From Lachnospiraceae bacterium (GTDB taxonomy: Bacteria; Bacillota; Clostridia; Lachnospirales; Lachnospiraceae): 64,000 nucleotides of DNA. The notes beneath the pieces were generated by a model, which was not told the DNA's origin, searched no databases, and saw only the letters and a list, made by a program, of their open reading frames with translations. The stretch spans positions 62,001-126,000 of the forward strand of contig CAJTBO010000009.1 of NCBI GenBank assembly GCA_910573755.1, in the 5' to 3' direction. Every line of letters begins with the position of its first letter. The first letter of the stretch is position 1. Shown here piece by piece: positions 8,059 to 15,493 of the stretch. Position numbers and translations under genes: made by a program.

Positions 8059-8083
8059 TTCGCAGAATATCCAATTCTGCGAA
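8059..8083. repeat. Right copy of the 25-bp semi-palindromic site
   Basis: The exact reverse complement of the site at 4336-4360: same arms, core ATCCA. It lies 9 bases after the integrase stop and 26 bases before the dead tnpB start, so any inversion between the two sites would replace the sequence upstream of tnpB. The leftward T run after the hairpin means a leftward terminator is an alternative role. Confidence 0.6.
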
Positions 8084-8109
8084 AGTAATAAAGAACAGGA
8101 TATCGCAAT

Positions 8110-9423
8110 ATGTCATCTGAGGTGATCTGTAAAACTGTCCGTCAGTATAACAAAACGCCGATTTCGGAAGAAGATATGCAGAAATTGGTGGAAATAGCAA
8201 AGGATTACAACAGGGTGAAAAATTATGTATATCAGCGGTACAGCGGCATTCGGAGTCTTCCCAAGCTTTATCCGGGTTATACGATTCAGAACGAGATGAC
8301 AAAGAGCGGCCTGCGGGCAGAACTGGGACTTCCGTCGGTGTATTTTTATCTGGCGGTTTTTGATGCGCTGGGGGATATCAAAAATCAGTGGGCGCAGGTA
8401 AGGAACCGGATATCAAAATGCATCAGGGAAAATCAGAGCCTGACAGCGCAGGACAGACACTATCTCAGGTTTGTGATAAAGCAGAGTGAATGTTTTGAGA
8501 ACATCCTGCTTGGGAAAAGACAGATACTTTCGGAAAATTGGGAGAAGCCTTATTGGGAAGCCTGTATGGATGTCGATACAGAGAGGCTGGATAAGTATCT
8601 GTGTAGACTGGTCAGGAGGTATCTGAATAAAGAACTTCATACAGATGTGGCTAATGGGTTTTCCGTTTCGGAGCGGGCCTACAGATATGGAGATCACGGA
8701 ATTTATATTGCAGTAAAGGAAAAACGAAAGAGGATATTTATTCCGCTGACAGACCATAACGGATATAAGAAGCAGCTTTATATCAGGCTGTTTCCGGAAG
8801 AGGGAAATATCATAATCCATGTGCCGGTAGAAGTACAGGTGAAGAGTAAGGAAGGATATGATAACAGGACAGGGCTGGCAGTAGGACTTTTTACCATGTT
8901 TGTGACAGATCAGGGACATATTTATGGGGAAAAGTACGGTGAATATCAGTTTGCTCTGGCAGACCATATAAAAGAGGGCAATGCCAGATACCGGAAAAAT
9001 AGAAACAGTAATCCGGGCAGAAAAAAATATAATGCCCGAAAAGCCAGACTGGAAGCCGCTCTTCATACCTATGTCAATGCAGAGATCAACAGGCTTCTGG
9101 AAACAGAAAAACCGGCAATGCTTTTTGTCCCGAAACTGCCCCGGAATTCAAAGGCGGGTATCAATAAATCGATCAATTATTCTGTGGGGATGTGGCAGAG
9201 GGGATACGTGAGAAAACGTCTGGAATTAAAATGCAGGGAGCAGGCGATTGAACTGGTAGAAGTTCTGGGGAAGGATATCAGCAGGCAGTGCAGCGGATGT
9301 GGAGAGATCGGCGTAAAAGCAAAGGATCTGTTTCTTTGTGACAGCTGTGGACTGCAGATGCCTGAGAGGGAGAATGCGGCGAAAAATGCTCTGAAGAGAG
9401 GGATAGCACTGCAGGAGAAATAG
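8110..9423 (+). CDS. Nuclease-dead TnpB homologue
   Basis: The 437-residue protein has the TnpB order: N-terminal REC/WED-like part to about 245, then split RuvC with an inserted zinc ribbon. The catalytic acids are gone. RuvC-I reads TGLAVGL with A257 where Asp is expected, RuvC-II reads LFVPKL with P341 instead of Glu, and RuvC-III reads PERENAAKNA with R420 instead of Asp. The rest of the fold is conserved: GRKKYNARK, the helix after RuvC-II (SVGMWQRGYVRKRL), and zinc ligands C394, C397, C410 and C413. It should bind RNA and DNA without cutting, as in the TldR class of TnpB-derived repressors. An RNA scaffold follows the gene. The partner is probably the tyrosine recombinase upstream or a remote promoter. 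Confidence 0.85.
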   Translation: MSSEVICKTVRQYNKTPISEEDMQKLVEIAKDYNRVKNYVYQRYSGIRSLPKLYPGYTIQNEMTKSGLRAELGLPSVYFYLAVFDALGDIKNQWAQVRNRISKCIRENQSLTAQDRHYLRFVIKQSECFENILLGKRQILSENWEKPYWEACMDVDTERLDKYLCRLVRRYLNKELHTDVANGFSVSERAYRYGDHGIYIAVKEKRKRIFIPLTDHNGYKKQLYIRLFPEEGNIIIHVPVEVQVKSKEGYDNRTGLAVGLFTMFVTDQGHIYGEKYGEYQFALADHIKEGNARYRKNRNSNPGRKKYNARKARLEAALHTYVNAEINRLLETEKPAMLFVPKLPRNSKAGINKSINYSVGMWQRGYVRKRLELKCREQAIELVEVLGKDISRQCSGCGEIGVKAKDLFLCDSCGLQMPERENAAKNALKRGIALQEK

Positions 9424-9520
9424 GAAATTGAGGCAATAAAGATAGTATAGATGATAAAAACGCCGGAAGCAGTAAGGATAATAAAGAACATAAATGACCA
9501 TAGAGAAATTTTTCACAGAT

Positions 9521-9727
9521 AAATATGCTGATGCATATTTTACCGGCAGTTGCCGGACTGCGGAATATTTCTTTTGATATAAAAACAAGAACGGCATTAG
9601 AAGGCGGAGCAATCTGCGTATTGGGTATGCCAGGACCTGTGGGAACATACCCAAATCAGAGATTTGGGAGTGAAGTACCGGGAGCGAAGCGGCAAAAGCC
9701 GCATTACGGGAAAGAATTTCCGTAACC
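9521..9727 (+). ncRNA. Omega/reRNA-like scaffold downstream of the dead tnpB
   Basis: A dense series of hairpins follows the gene: AAATATGC-TGAT-GCATATTT (9521-9540), CCGGC-AGTT-GCCGG (9543-9556), TTGGGTATG paired with CATACCCAA (9621-9654) around a CAGGACCTG-containing loop, CCCAAATC-AGA-GATTTGGG (9650-9668, which competes with the previous stem for CCCAA), GCGGC-AAAA-GCCGC (9689-9702), and TTACGG/CCGTAA with inner AAA/TTT and one bulged G (9704-9725). Position and form fit the 3' scaffold of TnpB guide RNAs. The guide would begin just after 9725-9727. The 5' end of the RNA is unknown and may lie inside tnpB. Confidence 0.7.
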
Positions 9728-9739
9728 AATGTGCCTTAT

Positions 9740-9807
9740 TATAATATGAAGAAAATTTCTGATTCTGTAAAATCACAAGTTAAGAAATGCTGAAATTTCA
9801 TATTATA
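9740..9807. repeat. Inverted repeat at the right end of the mobile unit
   Basis: TATAATATGAA at 9740-9750 is perfectly inverted at 9797-9807. It follows the RNA scaffold and contains a perfect TATAAT. It may mark the right end of the element, or the left arm may be part of the guide sequence of the RNA. Confidence 0.5.
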
Positions 9808-9879
9808 TCAGGAGTTTTGAAATAAAGTCTGGAAGCGCCTTTTTTCAGGCAATGAGATCAGGAAGGCGGATGGTGCGCA

Positions 9880-11229
9880 ATGAGACGGTATAAGAAAAAA
9901 GAATTACTGGAGACTGCGGACATGCTCGTGGAGGCGAACGAGGTGATCGGCAGGCTGTGCAAATCTAATATAGACGGGGCGCTGGAATTACTGGGACAGT
10001 GTCAGGAGTCTGCGATCCTTCTTGGAAACCTGATCGAGAGCAAGGGGGATGGGTATGCGGAACTGGTAGAGATTCTGGAGAATTACTGTGAGAATATATA
10101 CCAGATGAGCATAGCCGTATCAGCTGAAGAACAGATCAGAAAATTATCTAAAAAAATCCAGAAACAATTAATATATTTAAATAATAAGATCCAGCATGAG
10201 ATTCCGGAGGATAAAAAGGAAGTTGTATTTTTCCCGTATAAAGCGTCTATGTGGGATTCTTTGGAGAGCGTGTGGATGGCTGCGGATGCGGACGAGGATA
10301 CGGACGCTTATGTTGTGCCGATTCCATATTATGATAAGAATCCGGACGGGACTTTTCGGGAGATGCATTATGAGGGGGATCAGTATCCGGATTATGTGCC
10401 TGTGACGAATTATGAGGAGTATGATTTTGAGGAGCGCAGGCCGGATATTATTTTTATACATAATCCTTATGATCAATTTAATTATGTGACGAGTGTGCAT
10501 CCACGGTTTTATTCGGGGAATTTGAAGCAGTATACGGAGAAGTTGGTGTATATTCCGTATTTTATTTTGGGGGAGATAAAGCCGGATGATGAAGAAGCAC
10601 TGAAGGGAATGAAGCATTTTTGTATTAATGAGGCGGTTAAAAATGCGGATAAGGTTATTGTGCAATCTGAGGATATGCGGCAGGTTTATATTGAAGTGCT
10701 GACAAGGGAATCCGGAGGCTCTAAAGAAGCGAGGGCTTATTGGGAGGGGAAGATAGATGGAAGCGGCTCTCCTAAAGTGGATAAGGTTTTAAGGACAAAA
10801 AAGAAAGATCTGGAGATTCCGGAAGCGTGGCTGAGGGTTATTCAGAAGCCGGATGGAAGCTTCAAGAAGATTGTTTTTTATAATACGAGTGTGACGGCAC
10901 TGCTTGAGCATGATGAGAAGATGCTGAAGAAGATGGAGAGTGTATTTCAGATTTTTCGGGAGAATAAGGATGAAGTGGCGTTTCTTTGGCGTCCGCATCC
11001 GTTGATGGAGAGCACGTTGGTTTCTATGAGGCCGGAGTTATGGGAGAGATATAGGAAGATACGGGAGAAGTATAGAGAAGAGGGATGGGGAATTTATGAT
11101 GATACGGTGGATGTGGACCGGGCGGTAGTGCTTTCTGACGCGTATTATGGGGATTGGAGTTCGATAGTGCATTTATATCTAAAGACGTGGAAGCCAGTTA
11201 TGGTACAGGATGTGGATATACTGGATTAG
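9880..11229 (+). CDS. CDP-glycerol glycerophosphotransferase family protein (TagB/TagF-like)
   Basis: The 449-residue protein likely transfers polyol phosphate from a CDP-activated donor to a surface polymer at the inner membrane face. After a helical N-terminal 110 residues come VVFFPYKASMWDSLESVW, PDIIFIHNPYDQFNYVT, LVYIPYFILGEIKP, GSPKVDKV, VAFLWRPHP and DAYYGDWSSIVHLY, a pattern seen in the clostridial branch of the family. The start is uncertain, with a weak ribosome binding site before 9880. It opens the rightward glycan locus. CDP-ribitol synthesis genes near 33.7-36.6 kb suggest the donor could be CDP-ribitol rather than CDP-glycerol. Confidence 0.75.
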   Translation: MRRYKKKELLETADMLVEANEVIGRLCKSNIDGALELLGQCQESAILLGNLIESKGDGYAELVEILENYCENIYQMSIAVSAEEQIRKLSKKIQKQLIYLNNKIQHEIPEDKKEVVFFPYKASMWDSLESVWMAADADEDTDAYVVPIPYYDKNPDGTFREMHYEGDQYPDYVPVTNYEEYDFEERRPDIIFIHNPYDQFNYVTSVHPRFYSGNLKQYTEKLVYIPYFILGEIKPDDEEALKGMKHFCINEAVKNADKVIVQSEDMRQVYIEVLTRESGGSKEARAYWEGKIDGSGSPKVDKVLRTKKKDLEIPEAWLRVIQKPDGSFKKIVFYNTSVTALLEHDEKMLKKMESVFQIFRENKDEVAFLWRPHPLMESTLVSMRPELWERYRKIREKYREEGWGIYDDTVDVDRAVVLSDAYYGDWSSIVHLYLKTWKPVMVQDVDILD

Positions 11230-11308
11230 CAGGGTGGTTGGATAATAGGTAGTTATTATTGGTAGAAGAAAATGTTCTTTGGGTATTTTTGGGGAATATT
11301 ATGTGAAT

Positions 11309-12421
11309 ATGATGAATGAGAAAATATTTGTGACAAGATCCTCCATGCCTCCTTATGAGGAATATATAGAAGCAGTCAAACCATTATGGGATAGTCGTTT
11401 GCTGACAAATATGGGGAAGTACCATGCAGAGTTGGAGCAGGAACTAAAGGAATATCTGGATGTTCCGGAGTTGTCTTTAATGGTGAACGGACATATGGCT
11501 CTTGAACTGACGATTCAGGCTATGGGATTTCCAGAAGGCGCGGAGGTGATTACGACGCCGTTTACTTTTATTTCTACAACGCATGCAATCGTGCGGAATG
11601 ATCTAAAGCCGGTCTTCTGTGATGTAAAGCCGGAGGATGGTACGATTGATGAAGCTAAGATAGAAGATCTGATCACAGAACATACGGTGGCAATTGTTCC
11701 GGTGCATGTTTATGGAAATGTATGCAATGTAGAAGAAATACAGAGAATTGCGGATAAATACAGTTTAAAAGTTATCTATGATGCAGCGCATGCATTTGGA
11801 GTTACCTATAAGGGGAAAGGAATAGGGAATTGGGGAGATGCATCGGTATTCAGCTTTCATGCCACAAAAGTGTTTAATACAATAGAGGGCGGGGCCGCAG
11901 TTTTTGGGGATCATAGATTGTATGAAAAGTTGTATAATCTGAAAAACTTTGGCATCCGCGGGGAAGAGTTGGTGACAGAGGTGGGCGCTAATGCGAAAAT
12001 GAATGAATTCTGTGCGGTTATGGGGCTTTGTAATTTGAAGTATATGGGGCGGGCTATTGAGCAGAGAAAAGTATTGTGCGAAGAGTATGAAAAGCGGCTG
12101 AGTTGTATTTCGGGTATTCGGCTCTTTAAGACAAAACTGGAAATGAGTAGGAATTATGGATATTTGCCTATTTTGGTAGAAGATAACTATTTTTTGAACC
12201 GGAATGAATTATATGAAGAACTGAAAAAACAGGGGATATATGCGAGAAAGTATTTCTATCCGTTGACTTCAGATCAAGCGTGCTTTAAGAATAAGTATAG
12301 AGACGCCGATTTGAAATGTGCGAGGGAACTGGCAGAAAAGGTGCTGGTGCTGCCAGTATATGAGGAACTTCATAAAGGGAGAGTGGAAAATATATGTGAA
12401 ATGATTGAAAAAATAGTTTAA
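11309..12421 (+). CDS. DegT/DnrJ/EryC1/StrS-family sugar aminotransferase
   Basis: This PLP enzyme of about 370 residues should transaminate a keto-sugar nucleotide to an amino-sugar nucleotide. Signatures are the glycine-poor PLP pocket (TTPFTFISTTHAI), D158 in VIYDAAHAFG, K187 in FHATKVFN (Schiff-base lysine, followed by NTIEGG) and the family segment NAKMNEFCAVMGL. The start near MMNEKIFVTR is chosen because the frame upstream starts only at TTG and has no domain sequence. It is followed after 23 bases by an ATP-grasp enzyme. The product may be a dTDP-aminodideoxy sugar, and the GT56-like gene in the same locus is consistent with such a donor. Confidence 0.87.
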   Translation: MMNEKIFVTRSSMPPYEEYIEAVKPLWDSRLLTNMGKYHAELEQELKEYLDVPELSLMVNGHMALELTIQAMGFPEGAEVITTPFTFISTTHAIVRNDLKPVFCDVKPEDGTIDEAKIEDLITEHTVAIVPVHVYGNVCNVEEIQRIADKYSLKVIYDAAHAFGVTYKGKGIGNWGDASVFSFHATKVFNTIEGGAAVFGDHRLYEKLYNLKNFGIRGEELVTEVGANAKMNEFCAVMGLCNLKYMGRAIEQRKVLCEEYEKRLSCISGIRLFKTKLEMSRNYGYLPILVEDNYFLNRNELYEELKKQGIYARKYFYPLTSDQACFKNKYRDADLKCARELAEKVLVLPVYEELHKGRVENICEMIEKIV

Positions 12422-12444
12422 TTGAGATAGATGAGAGATAAAGT

Positions 12445-13656
12445 ATGAACATAAAAACAGTAGTGGTTTTACCAGGGAGTTTGTGGCAGATACCAATTAT
12501 CCAAAAAAGCAAATCTATGGGTTTCAGAACACTTGTCGTAAATCCATATAAGGATTCACCGGCTTTTTTATTTGCGGACGGACATTTGCAAAGTGATATT
12601 TTTGATGTTGAAGCAGTAGTGCAATATTGTAAAGAAGAAAAGGCGGATGCAGTGATTTCGGAAGAATGCGATATTGCAATGCCTCTTCTTGCAAAAGTCG
12701 GAGAACGTTTATCATTGCCTGCACTAAGTATTGAAGCTGCTTATTTATTTACTGATAAAATGGCTATGCGGAAATGTTGCAGGAAATATGGGATCCCGTC
12801 GCCGGAATATAGATTATGTAAAGAGGTTGAGGAGGCGGAAAACTTTTTTGATGAACTACAGAAACCAGCTATTATAAAGCCGTTGGACAGCAATAGCAGC
12901 AGGGGCGTATTTACAATCAGATACAGGGATGAGATAAAAGAGCATTTTGCTGAAAGTATTAAATTTAGTAAGATAGAAAAAGCTGTATTGATTGAACGCT
13001 ATATAGATGGAACAGAGTTTACTGTGGATGGCATTAAAACCCCGAAACAGCACTTTTCATTAGCAATTTCAGAAAAAAGACATTTTATGCATAATTCAAA
13101 TGTGGCAAGTGAACTGTATTTCACAAGTGATAATGAAAAATATGATTATCATATGTTGGCGATACAAAATGACTTGTTCGTGAATAGTTCACCTTTGCGG
13201 TTTGGACTAACACATGCTGAATATAAATATGAAAATGGAAAGTTTTATTTGATTGAAATTGCTGCGAGGGGCGGAGGCAATTTAATTTCTTCCCATATTG
13301 TTCCTTTTTTGTCAGGTATAGATAATTACCAATATTTGTTGGAGTGCAGTCTTGGGAAAATAACTAGTCCTGATTTTACAATTCAAGGTAAATATAAGGA
13401 ACGTAGTGCAGTACTTCATTTCTTTGACGCACCAAAAGGGGGCGGAGTCGTAGAACGGATAGAAGGGAAAGAAATTTTGGATAGTATTCCAGAAATAGTT
13501 CAATATCGGTTTAATTATATCGTTGGAGAGCCAATTGGTGATGCGGCGACAGATGCCGAACGTGCGGGATTTTATATAGCCTGCTGTGAGAGTAAAAGAA
13601 GGTTAAATGAAGTAGTGCAACTGGTTCAAAAAAAGGTGAAGATTATTTGTCAATAG
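12445..13656 (+). CDS. ATP-grasp domain ligase
   Basis: The 403-residue cytoplasmic enzyme resembles the carbamoyl-phosphate-synthase/biotin-carboxylase-like ATP-grasp group. The preATP-grasp part (residues 1-105) is followed by FTDKMAMRKCCRKYGIP, the ATP loop KPLDSNSSRGV, ERYIDGTEFTVDG and the metal-binding stretch FYLIEIAARGGGN. Such enzymes join a carboxylate to an amine or amino acid. With the adjacent aminotransferase, it could add an acyl or amino acid group to the new amino sugar. The substrate is not readable from the sequence. Confidence 0.82.
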   Translation: MNIKTVVVLPGSLWQIPIIQKSKSMGFRTLVVNPYKDSPAFLFADGHLQSDIFDVEAVVQYCKEEKADAVISEECDIAMPLLAKVGERLSLPALSIEAAYLFTDKMAMRKCCRKYGIPSPEYRLCKEVEEAENFFDELQKPAIIKPLDSNSSRGVFTIRYRDEIKEHFAESIKFSKIEKAVLIERYIDGTEFTVDGIKTPKQHFSLAISEKRHFMHNSNVASELYFTSDNEKYDYHMLAIQNDLFVNSSPLRFGLTHAEYKYENGKFYLIEIAARGGGNLISSHIVPFLSGIDNYQYLLECSLGKITSPDFTIQGKYKERSAVLHFFDAPKGGGVVERIEGKEILDSIPEIVQYRFNYIVGEPIGDAATDAERAGFYIACCESKRRLNEVVQLVQKKVKIICQ

Positions 13657-13817
13657 GTTAAAGGCAGGGCAAATGGAAATATGTAAAGTAAATGGTGAGA
13701 GAAATATTGAAAAAGTACTTTTTGAATTTAGGGAATCTTTATTGATTTAGTCTATTAAACTCCCAGCAGAGCTGGGGCGAATGGAATAAGCGGAAGTGTT
13801 GCCTGAAGTATAAAAAT

Positions 13818-13866
13818 CTCCTGTGTTAAAATGGTAAAGATTTCGCAGACCATTTTAACACAGGAG
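13818..13866 (+). promoter_or_regulatory. Ribosome-binding-site-sequestering hairpin of IS200 tnpA
   Basis: Two perfect 18-base arms (13818-13835 and 13849-13866; the first begins CTCCTGTG and the second ends CACAGGAG) enclose a 13-base loop. The right arm contains AGGAG of the tnpA ribosome binding site, 9 bases before the ATG at 13875. IS200 elements are known to fold such a stem to block tnpA translation. Confidence 0.8.
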
Positions 13867-13874
13867 GTATCCAG

Positions 13875-14177
13875 ATGGATAATCAAAGTATACAACATAT
13901 ACATTGGAATTGCACCTACCATATTGTGTTTATTCTGAGATACCATAGAAAAATCATGTATGGGCAGATAAAAAGGATGTCGTGGATATTCTGAAGAAAT
14001 TATGTGAAATGAAGCAGATACAACTCATAGATGGGAAAGTGTGTGTGGATCATGTGCATATGTATGTGGGGATACCACCAAAGTATAGCATATCTAAAAG
14101 GAAAGAGTACTCGAATGCTGTTTGATAGACATCCAGAATACAGAAGCAGAGGAGCTAAACACTTGTGGACAAAATAG
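13875..14177 (+). pseudogene. tnpA: IS200/IS605 Y1 transposase (tnpA), frameshifted and truncated
   Basis: Translations in successive frames give MDNQSIQHIHWNCTYHIVF, then ILKKLCEMKQIQLI with the HUH motif in CVDHVHMYVGIPPKYS, then YLKGKSTRMLFDRHPEYRS and HLW. This is the order of an IS200 TnpA single-strand transposase. There are at least two frameshifts, and the C-terminal part with the catalytic tyrosine region is missing, so it cannot work. Confidence 0.85.
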
Positions 14178-14709
14178 AAGGATAGGAAACAGAGAGAGCC
14201 TCCCGTCAGGAGGCAATAAGCACTAATGATATCTGTGAAACTCGCCCCCAGAGCGGAACCGGTACTATGCCCCGGAGGGGCCCAAATTATCCCCATTTGA
14301 AAGTAACTTTGATAAGAACATTACCACTGAACGATTACAAAAATTGGTTAAGAAATTTGCTGATTCTGCGGTTTTTATAGCGGCAACTTCTGGGGGTAAA
14401 TGCCGGATATGCAGCATTTTATTGTAATGATGATATTGAATATAAGGCGTATATATCTATGATTGCAGTAAAAAACGTATGCCGAAAAAGAGGTTTTGGA
14501 GTGTTGCTGCTGAAAGAGGTGACAGACATTGCGGGAAAAAATGGCATGCAGGCTATTGCTTTAGACGTCCATAAAAAAATGCTATTGCACAAAACTTTTA
14601 TAGTAGGTATGGGTTTATATATGTGAAAGAGAATGGGAATTCTTTCAACATGGAAAAGAAAATAGTAAGCACAGAACAATAAAGCTATAGTGGAAAGAAT
14701 AGAAGGGAC

Positions 14710-15480
14710 ATGATGATGATCAGGGAAAATATAAAAGAAAAGTTTTATGACTGCCACATTCATATTCCTATGCAATCAATAAATCCAGTGGAAACGCTTT
14801 TAAAAGAGATAAATGATAATGATGTGGATGGATTTGTATTAATTTTAAATTCTGCAAGAGAGGAAGATATGTATCTGGATCATTTGGAGTTTTTAAACGG
14901 GCATAATTATAAGATAGCGCTCCTCTTAGATATACGATCCAGAAATGGGATTGAGAACTTTGATAAATTAAAAAAAGAAGGAATAGAATATATCGTCAAA
15001 ATTCATCCGCGTATCAATTGTATCACAAAAGATGATTTTAAATTGGTTAAAGAACAATTAGGATATCTTTCTTACCGGACTATAATAGTAGATAATTGGT
15101 TCTTTGGATGCCAGATTGATAACCATATCGGGACAGAGTTGGCAATATATCTTGCAGAAGAACTGCACGAAAAATCAGTGGTAATAGCGCATGCAGGTGG
15201 ATGTAAAATAGTGGAGACTATGTTATTAACACGTCCGTTAAAAAATATATATTATGATTTATCGTTGACACAATTATATTTTAAAGGGGCTTCGTTAGAT
15301 TTGGATATAGATTATTTTGTAAAATGGACAAGTGATAGAGTTTTGTTCGGGTCGGATTATCCGGATTTTAGTATCAGCGATTCATGGCTATCTTTCAGAC
15401 AACATTATAGAAACATCGGAATGATGGATAAATTGTATGATTCTTCAGAATTGGCACGGAAAATTTATGGATTGAAATAA
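14710..15480 (+). CDS. Amidohydrolase-fold metal-dependent hydrolase
   Basis: The 256-residue protein begins with the metal-binding DCHIHIP motif of the amidohydrolase superfamily (residues 14-20) and contains VVIAHAGG in the middle and LFGSDYPDFS near the end, the positions of the remaining His and Asp metal ligands. It fits the TIM-barrel amidohydrolase-2 type. AAGGG precedes the first of three ATG codons. The substrate is unknown; its place between sugar aminotransferase/ligase genes and an RraA-like gene suggests a role in glycan precursor or side-group chemistry. Confidence 0.75.
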   Translation: MMMIRENIKEKFYDCHIHIPMQSINPVETLLKEINDNDVDGFVLILNSAREEDMYLDHLEFLNGHNYKIALLLDIRSRNGIENFDKLKKEGIEYIVKIHPRINCITKDDFKLVKEQLGYLSYRTIIVDNWFFGCQIDNHIGTELAIYLAEELHEKSVVIAHAGGCKIVETMLLTRPLKNIYYDLSLTQLYFKGASLDLDIDYFVKWTSDRVLFGSDYPDFSISDSWLSFRQHYRNIGMMDKLYDSSELARKIYGLK

Positions 15481-15493
15481 AATGAGGGCATAA

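Larger units (their letters stand above)
4321..9810 (+). mobile_element. Putative mobile or domesticated unit: rpn-rpn-integrase-dead tnpB-omegaRNA
   Basis: The unit groups two Rpn nuclease genes, an intact tyrosine recombinase, a catalytically dead TnpB homologue and its RNA scaffold, all on one strand. The proposed ends are weakly similar inverted sequences: TGATTATTATGAAAATTCG from 4321, and TGATATAATATGAAATTTC read leftward from 9810. They match at roughly 16 of 23 aligned positions by eye. I see no target-site duplication. No TnpA of IS200/IS605 type lies inside it, so movement, if any, would depend on the tyrosine recombinase. The boundaries are tentative. Confidence 0.45.
13761..14290 (+). 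mobile_element. Degenerate IS200-type insertion sequence
   Basis: The segment contains a CCCAGC-AGA-GCTGGG hairpin, a long inverted repeat over the transposase ribosome binding site, a frameshifted Y1 transposase, and a GC-rich tail with GCCTCC-CGTCA-GGAGGC. The order matches IS200 elements (left hairpin, tnpA, structured right end). The exact ends are uncertain. Confidence 0.65.
13673..14682 (+). pseudogene. GNAT acetyltransferase gene split by an IS200 remnant and frameshifted
   Basis: An ATG at 13673 after AAGGCAGGG opens MEICKVNGERNIEKVL and stops at about 13750, where the IS200 remnant begins. After the remnant, at about 14290, coding sequence resumes as DKNITTERLQKLVKKFADS, shifts frame near 14385, and gives YISMIAVKNVCRKRGFG (the acetyl-CoA loop) and MQAIALDVHKK. 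A last shift near 14580 leads to NFYSRYGF-like sequence. The parts fit one GNAT N-acetyltransferase of about 150 residues, now dead. It may once have acetylated the amino sugar made by its neighbours. The join of the two halves is inferred. Confidence 0.6.

Noticed and set aside
9525-9725. Open frame of 66 codons downstream of the dead tnpB
   Set aside because: It lies across the hairpins of the RNA scaffold, has no ribosome binding site and no protein-like composition.
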